In this document: positions 42,611 through 51,275 of the stretch, in pieces | Numbering within the stretch: position 1 is the stretch's first letter | How the letters are laid out: each line of letters starts with the position of its first letter | From: Spirochaetaceae bacterium | GTDB taxonomy: Bacteria > Spirochaetota > Spirochaetia > DSM-27196 > SLAA01 | Direction of reading: 5' to 3' | Assembly: GCA_003556605.1 (NCBI GenBank) | Contig: PWQX01000148.1 | Location: forward strand, 1 to 51,320 | DNA: 51,320 bases | Notes under the pieces: model-generated | Told to the model about the DNA's origin: nothing | Databases searched by the model: none | The model's input: only the letters and a program-made list of their open reading frames with translations | Translations under genes and position numbers: made by a program

Positions 42611-43444
42611 ATGAAGTTGCTGTTCTTTATCCGCAATATCGCCTTCAGCAGGAGAACCACCGGATGGGAGCACGACCCGAGAGAGCGGTCCACGCACGAG
42701 TTGTTGTTTTGCCGCTCCGGCGAAGGCACCTTGGTGACCGGCACGTCTCGAACGCAGGTGCAGGCCGGCAGCCTCATGTTCAACCCGCGCGGCAAGCTCG
42801 TCTCGGCGCGCAACGCGTTATCCGTGGTGCAGGTCTTGTTCTCTGAACAGCTGTTCTCGCCGTCGGTGCACATGGACAAAGAGGCGTTGTACGTCCTCGG
42901 AATCATCAAGCTGTACGCGCAGAAGCAGAATCACCTCACGCTGTCGCGCATCGGTACCGAGCGCGTGGCGTCGCTTGTCGACGCAATGCTCTGGGAGTTT
43001 CAGAACCGCTATCGGGGATACTCCTGGGCGCTGCGGCTCAAGCTGATTGAGCTTCTGATCACCGTGATGCGCGACACACAGTTCAAGATTCCGATCAAAG
43101 GGCTAAAGCCGCTGTCGAGCACCCGGATTCAAGACGCGATCTCGTATCTGAACACCGAGTACATGAACCCGGTCAGCGTTGAGGACGTTCTGAGATCGTG
43201 CGGAGTGAGCCGCAGCCATTTTCACGCGCTGTTCAAGCAGGAAACCGGTACGACCTTCGTGCAGTATCTCTCGGCGCTCCGCTGCGCCAAGGCCGGTGAG
43301 CTGTTGGTTACCACTGATCGGCCGATTGTCGATATCGCGCTGGAATGCGGATTTCGTAGCCTTAGCCACTTCTACCACGTGTTCAAGCGCGAGAAGCATA
43401 TGAGCCCGAAAAACTACCGCGTGCAGGTGGGCGCAACGCCGTGA
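42611..43444 (+). CDS. AraC-family transcriptional regulator
   Basis: 277 residues. The N-terminal part (about 1-85) is a cupin-like sensor domain (HELLFCRSGEGTLVTG, then LMFNPRGKLV). The C-terminal AraC domain (about 172-270) holds two helix-turn-helix units, NPVSVEDVLRSCGVSRSHFH and DIALECGFRSLSHFYHVFKR. The methyl-accepting zinc cysteines of Ada are absent. Its stop overlaps the start of an AlkA-like DNA glycosylase gene by 4 bp (GTGA), so both are on one transcript. No clear Shine-Dalgarno sequence precedes the ATG; an upstream TTG at 42569 is less likely. Confidence 0.87.
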   Translation: MKLLFFIRNIAFSRRTTGWEHDPRERSTHELLFCRSGEGTLVTGTSRTQVQAGSLMFNPRGKLVSARNALSVVQVLFSEQLFSPSVHMDKEALYVLGIIKLYAQKQNHLTLSRIGTERVASLVDAMLWEFQNRYRGYSWALRLKLIELLITVMRDTQFKIPIKGLKPLSSTRIQDAISYLNTEYMNPVSVEDVLRSCGVSRSHFHALFKQETGTTFVQYLSALRCAKAGELLVTTDRPIVDIALECGFRSLSHFYHVFKREKHMSPKNYRVQVGATP

Positions 43445-44079
43445 GCGTGCTGCGCTCGTGGGATCAGGCCTGCAGCGAGCTTTCCGGCCGCGACTCGATC
43501 ATGGCGGCGCTTATCGCGCAGCACCGCGGAGACCGGCTGCGCGGCAGCGGCGAGGGGTTTCAGACGCTGGTCAACGCCATCGTTGGACAGCAGATTTCGG
43601 TTGCGGCTGCCGCCGGCACGTGGGAGCGCCTGTGGCGGGCATACCCGCGCTTTCGTGCCGAGGATTTCCTCGCGAGCACGCCCGAATCGTTACGGGCGCT
43701 GGGGCTGTCGCGGCGCAAAGCCGAGTACATTATCGGCATAGCGCGTGCGGTGCACACCGGCGAGCTCAACCCCGCCGCCTGGGAATCGATGGGCGACGAG
43801 GAAATACGCGGCGATTTAATGCGATTGCGGGGAATCGGCAGGTGGACGGCCGACATGGTTCTGATATTCTATCTGCATAGACCCGACGTTCTTCCGATTG
43901 GTGACCTCGGGCTGGTGAACGCGGCTATTCGACTGTACGCAAACGGCAGCGAAACGGGCGCGCCGTTACGCGCGCGGCAGAACTGGCTCCTGGATCACGC
44001 CGAACGATGGCGCCCGTGGCGAACGGTCGCTACGTGGTTCATCTGGCGCGACCTGGACGCTGAACCGGTGGTGTACTGA
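43441..44079 (+). CDS. AlkA-like DNA-3-methyladenine glycosylase II
   Basis: 212 residues of the HhH-GPD superfamily. These enzymes excise alkylated purines. VGQQISVAAA (about 48-57) is the AlkA-type substrate pocket region; the helix-hairpin-helix is LRGIGRWTADMVL (129-141); the catalytic Asp is D155 in LPIGDLGL. The cysteine ligands of Nth/MutY Fe-S clusters are absent, supporting AlkA/MAG rather than endonuclease III. It lacks the extra N-terminal domain of E. coli AlkA, as many short MAG-type enzymes do. It starts with GTG inside the preceding regulator stop. Confidence 0.9.
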   Translation: MSVLRSWDQACSELSGRDSIMAALIAQHRGDRLRGSGEGFQTLVNAIVGQQISVAAAAGTWERLWRAYPRFRAEDFLASTPESLRALGLSRRKAEYIIGIARAVHTGELNPAAWESMGDEEIRGDLMRLRGIGRWTADMVLIFYLHRPDVLPIGDLGLVNAAIRLYANGSETGAPLRARQNWLLDHAERWRPWRTVATWFIWRDLDAEPVVY

Positions 44080-44169
44080 GGAGCATGGCCTTCAGGAGCG
44101 CACGCGTATGCGCGATGCGCGGGCGACAAGTGTGCGGCGCACATCCACACCGGTGTGGTATATGAGCGC

Positions 44170-44216
44170 TACCTGCGTGACGCCGCCGCGCTGTTTGAAG
44201 AGTTACCTGCGTGACG
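44170..44216. repeat. Direct repeat of 13 bp in an intergenic gap
   Basis: TACCTGCGTGACG occurs at 44170-44182 and again at 44204-44216. One frame through this gap reads VVYERYLRDAAALFEELPA before a stop, which could be a trace of a lost gene. I assign no function. Confidence 0.6.
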
Positions 44217-44217
44217 A

Positions 44218-44247
44218 TTTACGTCTCGTGCCGGCCTGCCGTATACT
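44218..44247 (+). promoter_or_regulatory. Promoter of the thioesterase gene, leaderless arrangement
   Basis: TTTACG (44218-44223), 18-bp spacer, TATACT (44242-44247). The ATG at 44254 follows after 6 nt, at the expected transcription start, and has no ribosome-binding site. Confidence 0.5.
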
Positions 44248-44253
44248 TGGTCA

Positions 44254-44754
44254 ATGGAACAACACGAGAACCGCGGACGTCGAATCAGAAATCCCTACGC
44301 AGGCTCGGATACGTATTGTTGTTTCGGCTGCGCGCCCCACAACCCTATCGGCCTGAAGCTCACGTTCCTACTCGAAGGCGAGGCGGTAACCGCCAGTTGG
44401 GACCCGCGAACCGAGCTCGAAGGATATCCGGGTGTGGTGCACGGCGGCATCCAGGCCACCCTGGCCGATGAGACCGCGGCGTGGTTCATCCACGCGGTGA
44501 TGGGGACCGCCGGGCTCACGCGTGAGCTGAGTGTCACCTACCACCAGCCGGCCGAATCCGAGGACAGGCCCTTTCGCATCGAGGCACGTGCCGGTGAGAT
44601 TTGCGGGAAGTACGCTACCATTCACGTCAGTATTGGCGGCCGCAGCGGTACCGTTTTTACCACCGCCGTCTGCCGCTACGTGGTGTTCAGCGAGGAGGTG
44701 GCGCGCAAGCGGCTGAGCTTCCCCGGCGCCGATGCATTCTTGGACGACCGTTAA
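44254..44754 (+). CDS. Hotdog-fold thioesterase, PaaI/4HBT family
   Basis: 166 residues. These enzymes hydrolyse acyl-CoA or related thioesters. The N-terminal CFGCAPHNPIGLKL block and GVVHGGIQATLADETAAW (about 70-87, with the active-site Asp/Glu on the long helix) are typical of this group. Most likely a cytoplasmic acyl-CoA thioesterase of unknown substrate. It stands alone, convergent with the large unknown gene to its right. Confidence 0.87.
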   Translation: MEQHENRGRRIRNPYAGSDTYCCFGCAPHNPIGLKLTFLLEGEAVTASWDPRTELEGYPGVVHGGIQATLADETAAWFIHAVMGTAGLTRELSVTYHQPAESEDRPFRIEARAGEICGKYATIHVSIGGRSGTVFTTAVCRYVVFSEEVARKRLSFPGADAFLDDR

Positions 44755-44837
44755 GCCGCTGCGGCACCGTGTTTCGTATGCCGTGGCGGATAGCCGCTAC
44801 CCCGCGCCCCTGGTCTTACCGTAGTCCTGCCGGCAAG

Positions 44838-46673
44838 CTACCGGCCGGATTGGTGCGTCGCTGTGGTGGGCGTACCGAGCAGCGGGTTTACCGTGCTCAT
44901 GTGTAGCAGTTGCTGCTTCACCACCGCCATCTCCGCGGGAATCCGTGCCTTCCAGTCGGCGTAATCCTCGCCGAGGGTCGCCATCAGCCTGCGATAGTAC
45001 TCGATTCCGTCGAGCAAATTGTCGCGATACTTGCGAAGCTCTTCGGCGCTCCTGGTGCCCCGTGCGCGCGCCGAGTTGAACAGCTCGCGTCCCAAGCTGC
45101 TCACACAGAGCTTCAGTTCGTTCACAAACATATGCGGGCGCTTAGAGCCGACGATGAGGTTCATTCGCCCGTAGATATGATCCACCATCTGATGCAAGGT
45201 CGTGACCTTTGTGAAGAACGCCAGGTTCGGTCCCGGGCAGACCGCCGGTGTTGCCTTTTCGCGGTAGCGACCGGTGCCATAGTTGATCTCTACCGTGCCC
45301 GACAGATCACGGCAAAGACACGCCGGTTCGATGATCTCCTGATAGCGGCGCTCACGCTCCTCGCTGTCGAGTTCTTGCGTCTCGAGCTCCGCGAGCTTCT
45401 TCTCCAGGTATGGGCGCGATGCAACGCAAATCGGCTTCTCGGTAAACTCGGAGTTGAACTTCAAGTACCCTTTCGGACAATTACTGCCGGGCTTGCCTTC
45501 GCGCGCAAGCGCGTATTTGAACTGCTCGGATGCGGAGTTCACCAGGTTGCTGAAGCGTACGCCCAGCGGTGAGGCGCCGCTGGAAACGACCTGCTCCTCG
45601 CCTGCGGCCGCCAGCTTTGCAAGCGTATCGGGATCCAGATTGACCGTTTCGGGAACCAGCAGGAAGGGGGAGCCCCACCCGACTGCATCAATGTCATAGT
45701 GGCGCCGGAGAAAGCTGTGTTCGCGGGGGGTCCCCACGCCGCCTTGCACCGTGATCCGGAACTCCGGGCGCGGGCGCGCCGTGCCGGTACGCTTGGTCAC
45801 TGCAGCCTCGTACACAGAGTGCGCGGTTTCAAACAGCTCCGCCCGCCGCGATTTAAACTGCTCGAGGATCGGACCGAGTAACGAACCGTCGCCGTCAAAG
45901 GTGTGGCCACCGCAGTTGAGCCCCGACTCAACGCGGTATTCCGAGATCCAGACTCCACCGCGTGCGAACATCTTGGCCTGAGTAAGCGCCGAGCGAAAGT
46001 CACTGACCTTGAGCACAACTTTCTTCTTGAACACGCCGTTGGAGTCGGCCTGAAAATCGGGGAAACTCTCGAGGTACTTCGTGAGTCGCCGATTGAAGCC
46101 GGCCGACAGCACAATTGAAGACTCTAGGTCACTGCGGGCGAATCCGCGAAGTGCCGCCATGGCATCGCCGTACTCCGGGGGCCGCTTTTCTCCGTTGGTG
46201 TAGCGGTCGCGGTCCACCTTCACCATGATGTTCACATCGATATCGCCCGGCTGAACGGCGGCACGGAGCTCGCCTTGAAGCTTTGCGCGTTCGTCCGGGT
46301 CTGCAGTGTTCAGCATGGCGGTGTACTTGGAGCGAAGCTCTGAATCATCCGGCAATAGCTCAAAGTAGGTTGTGATCTCTGAGCCCGGTTCAAACGGCGC
46401 GTTACGCAGTGCCTCGGTGCTTTCCGAGACCATCGTTTTCAAGAGATTGAGATATGCGGTGAAGCGCCGCGCGCGGCAGTCATCATCTGAGTTGCGGATC
46501 GGTATGTACTCTTCACCGCGCTGGCGCTTGTAGTGCTCGCGGAGGTTTTCCGCAAGCTCGTCGTCTACCAGAGAAATGACCGACGAAATACCGTACTTCG
46601 CCACCTTCGCCGGAGTGTCAACCGAATAGCCGACGCCGAGCACGGGTATATGAAATGTGTGGGGTGTTTGCAA
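44838..46673 (-). CDS. Unknown 611-residue protein, possible TIM-barrel oxidoreductase-like fold
   Basis: I cannot name this family, though it looks conserved. The start is TTG at 46673 because CAGGAG lies 7 nt upstream; a GTG 27 codons earlier is the alternative. The protein opens with HIPVLGVGYSVDTPAKVAKY and SSVISLVDDEL, later GLNCGGHTFDGDGSLLGPIL (252-271) and TVQGGVGTPREHSF followed by VGWGSPFLLVPE (331-342). Strand-like segments ending in glycine-rich loops recall FMN-dependent TIM barrels such as nitronate monooxygenase, which is inference only. Eight cysteines (C66, C254, C399, C416, C452, C454, C479, C523), five of them at 399-479, may bind metal. No signal peptide or membrane helix. 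No functionally linked neighbour. Confidence 0.7.
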   Translation of the reverse strand: MQTPHTFHIPVLGVGYSVDTPAKVAKYGISSVISLVDDELAENLREHYKRQRGEEYIPIRNSDDDCRARRFTAYLNLLKTMVSESTEALRNAPFEPGSEITTYFELLPDDSELRSKYTAMLNTADPDERAKLQGELRAAVQPGDIDVNIMVKVDRDRYTNGEKRPPEYGDAMAALRGFARSDLESSIVLSAGFNRRLTKYLESFPDFQADSNGVFKKKVVLKVSDFRSALTQAKMFARGGVWISEYRVESGLNCGGHTFDGDGSLLGPILEQFKSRRAELFETAHSVYEAAVTKRTGTARPRPEFRITVQGGVGTPREHSFLRRHYDIDAVGWGSPFLLVPETVNLDPDTLAKLAAAGEEQVVSSGASPLGVRFSNLVNSASEQFKYALAREGKPGSNCPKGYLKFNSEFTEKPICVASRPYLEKKLAELETQELDSEERERRYQEIIEPACLCRDLSGTVEINYGTGRYREKATPAVCPGPNLAFFTKVTTLHQMVDHIYGRMNLIVGSKRPHMFVNELKLCVSSLGRELFNSARARGTRSAEELRKYRDNLLDGIEYYRRLMATLGEDYADWKARIPAEMAVVKQQLLHMSTVNPLLGTPTTATHQSGR

Positions 46674-46811
46674 AGCACTAACTCCTGAAGAGGCAACACA
46701 AGATGCCCAGGTAATCAAATAGCAGGGGTGAGCGTTCCCTGCTTCGTCTACCACTATATCACATGAGACTCTCCCTGTCTCCCGGTAACCGGGCTCCTGC
46801 TGTGCGCCGCT

Positions 46812-49800
46812 TCAACGGATCGTCGCGTACACCGGAAAATGATCCGAAGGGTAGCGGCCGTTGTCACTGCGCCGGTCGATCCCGGCCTCCAGCACCTTAA
46901 CGGTAGCAGGGGCGAGCACAAAGTCGATCTTCGTCGTCAGCGGCTCCCCGCCGAAATCGTGGAACGTGCCGATGTCTTCCTTGTCAGGATGTACAGCTCG
47001 AAAGGTGTCGTGCAAAGGTCGCGGATCGCGCCCGCTGCGCGAGGATTCCTCAAAAAGGAGACGCAACGCCGGATTGAGCTCGTTGGCATTGAAGTCGCCG
47101 GTTACCAGTACGAGCCCATCGGTTGGACGCTGCAGCATTCGTTTCAGCAGCAGGCGCGTGCTGTTTTCACGCGCTGCTTGAGAGGCGTAATCAAGGTGAA
47201 GGTTGTACAGGTGTACGCGCTCACCGGTGCGGCGGTCAGCGAGCTGTACCCAGGTGCAGATTCGCGGAAGCGCAGCGTCCCAGCTGCGGCTTCCGGGCTC
47301 AGCCGGGTCCTCGGAAAACCAGAACGTCCCATGGTCCTTGAGCTCAAACCGGTCTGAGCGATACATCACCGCGTTGAACTTACCCGCCGCCGATTCGTCG
47401 TTTACGTCGGCGCCGTCCTCGCTGGAACGGCCGACGAAGCTATAGTCTTCGAAGCGCTCCCGCAGCTCGCGAATCTGGACAAGCTCGGGCTCCTGTAGCC
47501 CCGCGAGATCCGGGTCGTGGTCAGCGATCACCTCGAATACCATTTCGCGCCGGTGCTCCCACCCGTCCTCACCGTCGGGCGCGCTCGCAAGCCGCACATT
47601 GAACGACAGGACCGTGAGCGGTTCATCGCGGCCCGGGTTGCCACGCCGATCGGCGGCGGGCGCCGATCGTGAGTTACCCCGCGCCGCGCTCGGAACTTCG
47701 GAACACGCGCCCGGCTCCAGGTCGTCGGTGTAGATTGAGCTCGCGCCGAGCTCTCGCAGGCGGTAGTACTCCTCACACGAGTTGATGGTGTGTGCGTAGC
47801 TCGGGATCCCGGCTTCGGCCAAACGCGCCGCCGTCCCGTCTTCCACCACCGCCACGGGCATCGCCACCGCCAGCAGCGCTTGGCCATGCGAATCCGCAAG
47901 CGCCCGGGCCTCCGACACCACCCGTTGCGGGTTGCGGTTTGCGGCGTACCGGTAGAGCGTCCAGATGATTCGCTCGTAGCCAAGCTCAAGCGCCTCGCCG
48001 AACTCATCGGGATGATACACTTGAGGAATGATGCGGCGCTCATGCCCGTCGATCCGCTCTGCGATCTTGGCTAACGCGCCGATGTTGTCGGCTTTCACAT
48101 CCGTAACGATCGCCGCGCGGGGGTGGTCTAACAGAAACTGCCGGAGCTGCATGAGGTCCACAGGCGTGACGCCGAGCGGGCTCTCAAGCTCACGGAGCTC
48201 GTCGTAGCGCAGTGGCTCCTCCGGCAGGAACCCGTACAGCCGCTCGAAGATCACCTCCCAGTCATGCAGTCCGATCAGCCGCTTGTCTGCCGTCCACTCA
48301 AAATCAAGTTCAAAGACCCGGTGCGCTGCGGCGTTCGCCTCGAGCGCCTCTACCGAATTGGTGTAAGTTGCCCCGGCGTAGCGGCCGCCGGCGTGTGCTA
48401 CGGGTACGAGCCGCGGCTCCCGCATGCGGTTATTGGCGCCGGCCTCGGTAATCGCGCGCGCGGCGTCCGCCGGAGACGCGGTGCCGCTCGGCCGCACCTC
48501 AAAGCGCTCGATTCGCGGTGCAAGGTGGTTCGCGCCTTCTTCATCCGCGGGCGCTGCGGCTCTCGGCTCGAGCTCGAGGCTGAGCCGGCGAACCGTGAGC
48601 CCGGCCGGCTGGTCGTCACGTAACGACTGCACCCGCAGATCTATCCACACGCGCTTGAGCGTCTCCGTGGTGGAGAACGCAACGCGGGCCTCAAACACCT
48701 CGCCGGGCTTCAGCGCGGGCATGGCGGGAAGCTCGAGGTCGAGCGCCTCATATTCGGCCAGCACCTGGAGTGCCGGGCGCAGCGCCGCTTCGCCCGGCGC
48801 CGGTTGTTCGCCGTCGGCGCCGGGCGGGTCTTCGCATTCGGCCACCGCCTCGAGTTCCAGATGAAGCGTCACCCTCGAGTCGGCCGGAATCTCGAGATAT
48901 TGGGCGCTGGTGAGCATCTTGCGCTCGCGCGGCGACAGCGTGTGAGCCGCGTTCTCCATCAGTACCCAGCTTCGCTCGCGCGGTATCGAGGGTTCGACAG
49001 TCTCGTCATCCGCGCGTGCGAGCGCATACTCTACCCCGGGAATATGGGTGGCGGCCAGGTACGCCGAGCGTAAACGGCCGGCGAGCTCCTGGTGGTCATC
49101 CTCGCAGTCCCGGCGGCGGGCGTAATCCGGAGCGAAAACCGCTCCGGTGCTCGGCACGTAGCTTGTGATGTGCCCGCGCTCCGGTACGTGGTACACCAGC
49201 GGCGCGGAAGCTCCGTGAGGGACCTTTGCGATGTAGGGACCGAAGAGCATCCGGTGCGGTGTGTCGTAGCTCCGCAGGAAGCTTCGTCCGGCGAAGGCGC
49301 GAGCGCGCTCATCGGCAGCGAGATAGTCGAGTACCGAGATCGGAAGGTCCCGAAGACCAACCAACTCTTCTTGGAGCACCGGCACATCCCCTGCCCCGGC
49401 CCGGTTCAGCTCCGGGGTTCTGATCACGGTAGTGCCCCAGTAGCGTCCAAAGACGTGACCGGTAACGCCGTGCGACTCATCGGACACAATGAACACCGCA
49501 GTGTTTTCCAAGTGCCCGTCGGCCTTGAGGCGTTCGAAGAAGTCGCCGAGCGCCTCGTCGAGGTACGCCACGGCCGCAATCTTGCGGCTGGGATAGCGCT
49601 CGGCGTATTCATCGCTGACGCCGTACGGATGGTGCGTACCGACCGTCAGGAGGCTGAGAAACCACGGCTTGCCTGCGGCGCGCTCGCGTTCAAGATCGTC
49701 GATGAAATCGGCAACCTGCTCGAGATACGCTTTGTCGTCCGGACCCCACTCGAACGGCACGTGGTTGTACTCAAACGCCTCTTTGCCGAGAACGTGCTCG

Positions 49801-51020
49801 AAGCCCGTCTCGGGCATGAATTGATCTTTGGACATATACGACAAGTCGGCCGCCTGCAGATAGACCGTCTCATAGCCGAGATCGCGCATCATTGCCGGCA
49901 GAGCCGGTGGTCGCAGCCGTTCGTCGGCCTGTATGTACGGGTAGATCTTGGGGGTAGATAGGTCAAGGCGGGGGTAGTCGCCGGTGAAGGCCGAATACAA
50001 CCCCCGAATTGTCTGCCGCGCGTGCGCTACCGACTGGGTGGCGATCAGGCCCGAGTCCGCAATCTTGCTCAGTGCCCCCATTTCTACCGGATAGCTCACC
50101 GCGGTGGCTTTCTGCACCTGGCGCAGGTAGACGCCCGGGATACCCTCCAGCATGAGTATCAAGACGTTGTGGTTATTCTCAGCCCGGGGAATCAGCAGCT
50201 CACCGTCCAGATCCCCTTGCAGTGGCCGTGCTCCCTCTTCGAACTGATCGTTGGCCTCCGCGGGGGTGCGGCCGGGTATCACGCGATCCGGAGCCGCCGA
50301 AACGTCGGAGCGGCCTATCCCGGCGCGCCGCAACGACTCGCGAACCGAACCGCTCACCACGCTGTCTTCCTGCCAAGTCAGCCCGGCCGGCGCCAAAGTC
50401 AGCACAGCAAGCCCCAACGCCGCAACGAGGCCGGCGCGCGCCAAATCCGCGCGGCCTGCAACCCTTCGACCCGCAAGTCTTCCGGCACCCGCGCGGCCGC
50501 CGGGCCGCCGGCTCCTCGATCGGCTCCTACGCTCATGCACGCCGAGACGCTCGCGCTGTGCACGCGCGGCGGCCACAGCGTACAGGCCGCACGCCACCGC
50601 AAGGGCCACCGCAAGCCATGCAAAATGGACCCGCGTAGCGCTCCCGCGCAGGAACACCTCGTGGGTCGCAAACACCGCATCCTGGACTTCCACAACGGTA
50701 TCCATCGCGGCGAGCATCTCGAGGTTGGCAACAAAGAACAGCGCGTAGAGCACGCCGAGCAGCACTGCCGGTAGGGTGTGAAGCGCCGCCAAAAGGTAGA
50801 TCGCCGCCAACACCACAGCCACCACTGTGAGCTCCAACGCCGGTGCGCGGATCGGCAGCTCCGCTGCCGGCAGCAGCCGCACGAGCAGCACTCGAGCGGC
50901 CATTGCCAGTGCCGCCGTTGCAACAGCCGCCGCTGCGGCACGACGCCGCTCGCGATACTCGACTCCGGTAAGCAGATGCATCGCAACACGCATCACAAGT
51001 CCACACCTATCTCGTATCAT
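46812..51020 (-). CDS. Membrane protein fusing LTA-synthase-like, GDPD-like and EEP-like domains
   Basis: 1402 residues in one unbroken frame. (1) N-terminal membrane segments (about residues 25-230) followed by an alkaline-phosphatase-fold domain (about 285-600) like lipoteichoic-acid synthases or membrane sulfatases; metal ligands match E292 (MLEGIPG), nucleophile T337 (RQTIRG), and D514/H517 (SDESHG). (2) A beta-rich linker (about 600-865). (3) A PI-PLC/GDPD-like domain (about 870-1110) with H876 (AHAGG), E904, D906 (ELDFEW) and H919 (HDWE). (4) An endonuclease/exonuclease/phosphatase domain (about 1135-1402) with N1141 (SFNVRL), E1177 (LQEPEL), GDFNAN, and D1393/H1394 (SDHFP). All three catalytic sets look intact. 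The orientation of the helices would place the enzymatic part outside the cytoplasm. The ATG at 51020 is chosen; a GTG at 51032 is possible. Confidence 0.85.
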   Translation of the reverse strand: MIRDRCGLVMRVAMHLLTGVEYRERRRAAAAAVATAALAMAARVLLVRLLPAAELPIRAPALELTVVAVVLAAIYLLAALHTLPAVLLGVLYALFFVANLEMLAAMDTVVEVQDAVFATHEVFLRGSATRVHFAWLAVALAVACGLYAVAAARAQRERLGVHERRSRSRSRRPGGRAGAGRLAGRRVAGRADLARAGLVAALGLAVLTLAPAGLTWQEDSVVSGSVRESLRRAGIGRSDVSAAPDRVIPGRTPAEANDQFEEGARPLQGDLDGELLIPRAENNHNVLILMLEGIPGVYLRQVQKATAVSYPVEMGALSKIADSGLIATQSVAHARQTIRGLYSAFTGDYPRLDLSTPKIYPYIQADERLRPPALPAMMRDLGYETVYLQAADLSYMSKDQFMPETGFEHVLGKEAFEYNHVPFEWGPDDKAYLEQVADFIDDLERERAAGKPWFLSLLTVGTHHPYGVSDEYAERYPSRKIAAVAYLDEALGDFFERLKADGHLENTAVFIVSDESHGVTGHVFGRYWGTTVIRTPELNRAGAGDVPVLQEELVGLRDLPISVLDYLAADERARAFAGRSFLRSYDTPHRMLFGPYIAKVPHGASAPLVYHVPERGHITSYVPSTGAVFAPDYARRRDCEDDHQELAGRLRSAYLAATHIPGVEYALARADDETVEPSIPRERSWVLMENAAHTLSPRERKMLTSAQYLEIPADSRVTLHLELEAVAECEDPPGADGEQPAPGEAALRPALQVLAEYEALDLELPAMPALKPGEVFEARVAFSTTETLKRVWIDLRVQSLRDDQPAGLTVRRLSLELEPRAAAPADEEGANHLAPRIERFEVRPSGTASPADAARAITEAGANNRMREPRLVPVAHAGGRYAGATYTNSVEALEANAAAHRVFELDFEWTADKRLIGLHDWEVIFERLYGFLPEEPLRYDELRELESPLGVTPVDLMQLRQFLLDHPRAAIVTDVKADNIGALAKIAERIDGHERRIIPQVYHPDEFGEALELGYERIIWTLYRYAANRNPQRVVSEARALADSHGQALLAVAMPVAVVEDGTAARLAEAGIPSYAHTINSCEEYYRLRELGASSIYTDDLEPGACSEVPSAARGNSRSAPAADRRGNPGRDEPLTVLSFNVRLASAPDGEDGWEHRREMVFEVIADHDPDLAGLQEPELVQIRELRERFEDYSFVGRSSEDGADVNDESAAGKFNAVMYRSDRFELKDHGTFWFSEDPAEPGSRSWDAALPRICTWVQLADRRTGERVHLYNLHLDYASQAARENSTRLLLKRMLQRPTDGLVLVTGDFNANELNPALRLLFEESSRSGRDPRPLHDTFRAVHPDKEDIGTFHDFGGEPLTTKIDFVLAPATVKVLEAGIDRRSDNGRYPSDHFPVYATIR

Positions 51021-51191
51021 CGAGCCCCACACCTTTTGGAGTCTTACAGAGCCCCGTACTAAATCACCAGCTCAAGTGTGACCCCGGTACGCCCCCTGAG
51101 TCAATTGGGGCTACGGATGCGCCGGGGCAGGTGCAGCGGGGAGCACCAGCTGGGCAAAACACATGGTGTGACCTCAGCATTTTGCAGCAAG

Positions 51192-51240
51192 GTTAACACC
51201 GGCTTTGGATGTTAACTTGCGCGCAAGTATACATGTTAAC
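51192..51240. repeat. Three GTTAAC sites with a central near-palindrome
   Basis: GTTAAC occurs at 51192-51197, 51211-51216 and 51235-51240. Between the last two, 51215-51228 (ACTTGCGCGCAAGT) is a perfect 14-bp palindrome, extending to an imperfect 22-bp palindrome at 51211-51232. It is upstream of the large fusion gene and AT-richer than its surroundings, so it may be an operator. The rest of the 300-bp stretch 51021-51320 holds no gene that I can see. Confidence 0.7.
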
Positions 51241-51275
51241 TTTGAAGCAAAACGGTGAGGGTACGCGACGCGTTT

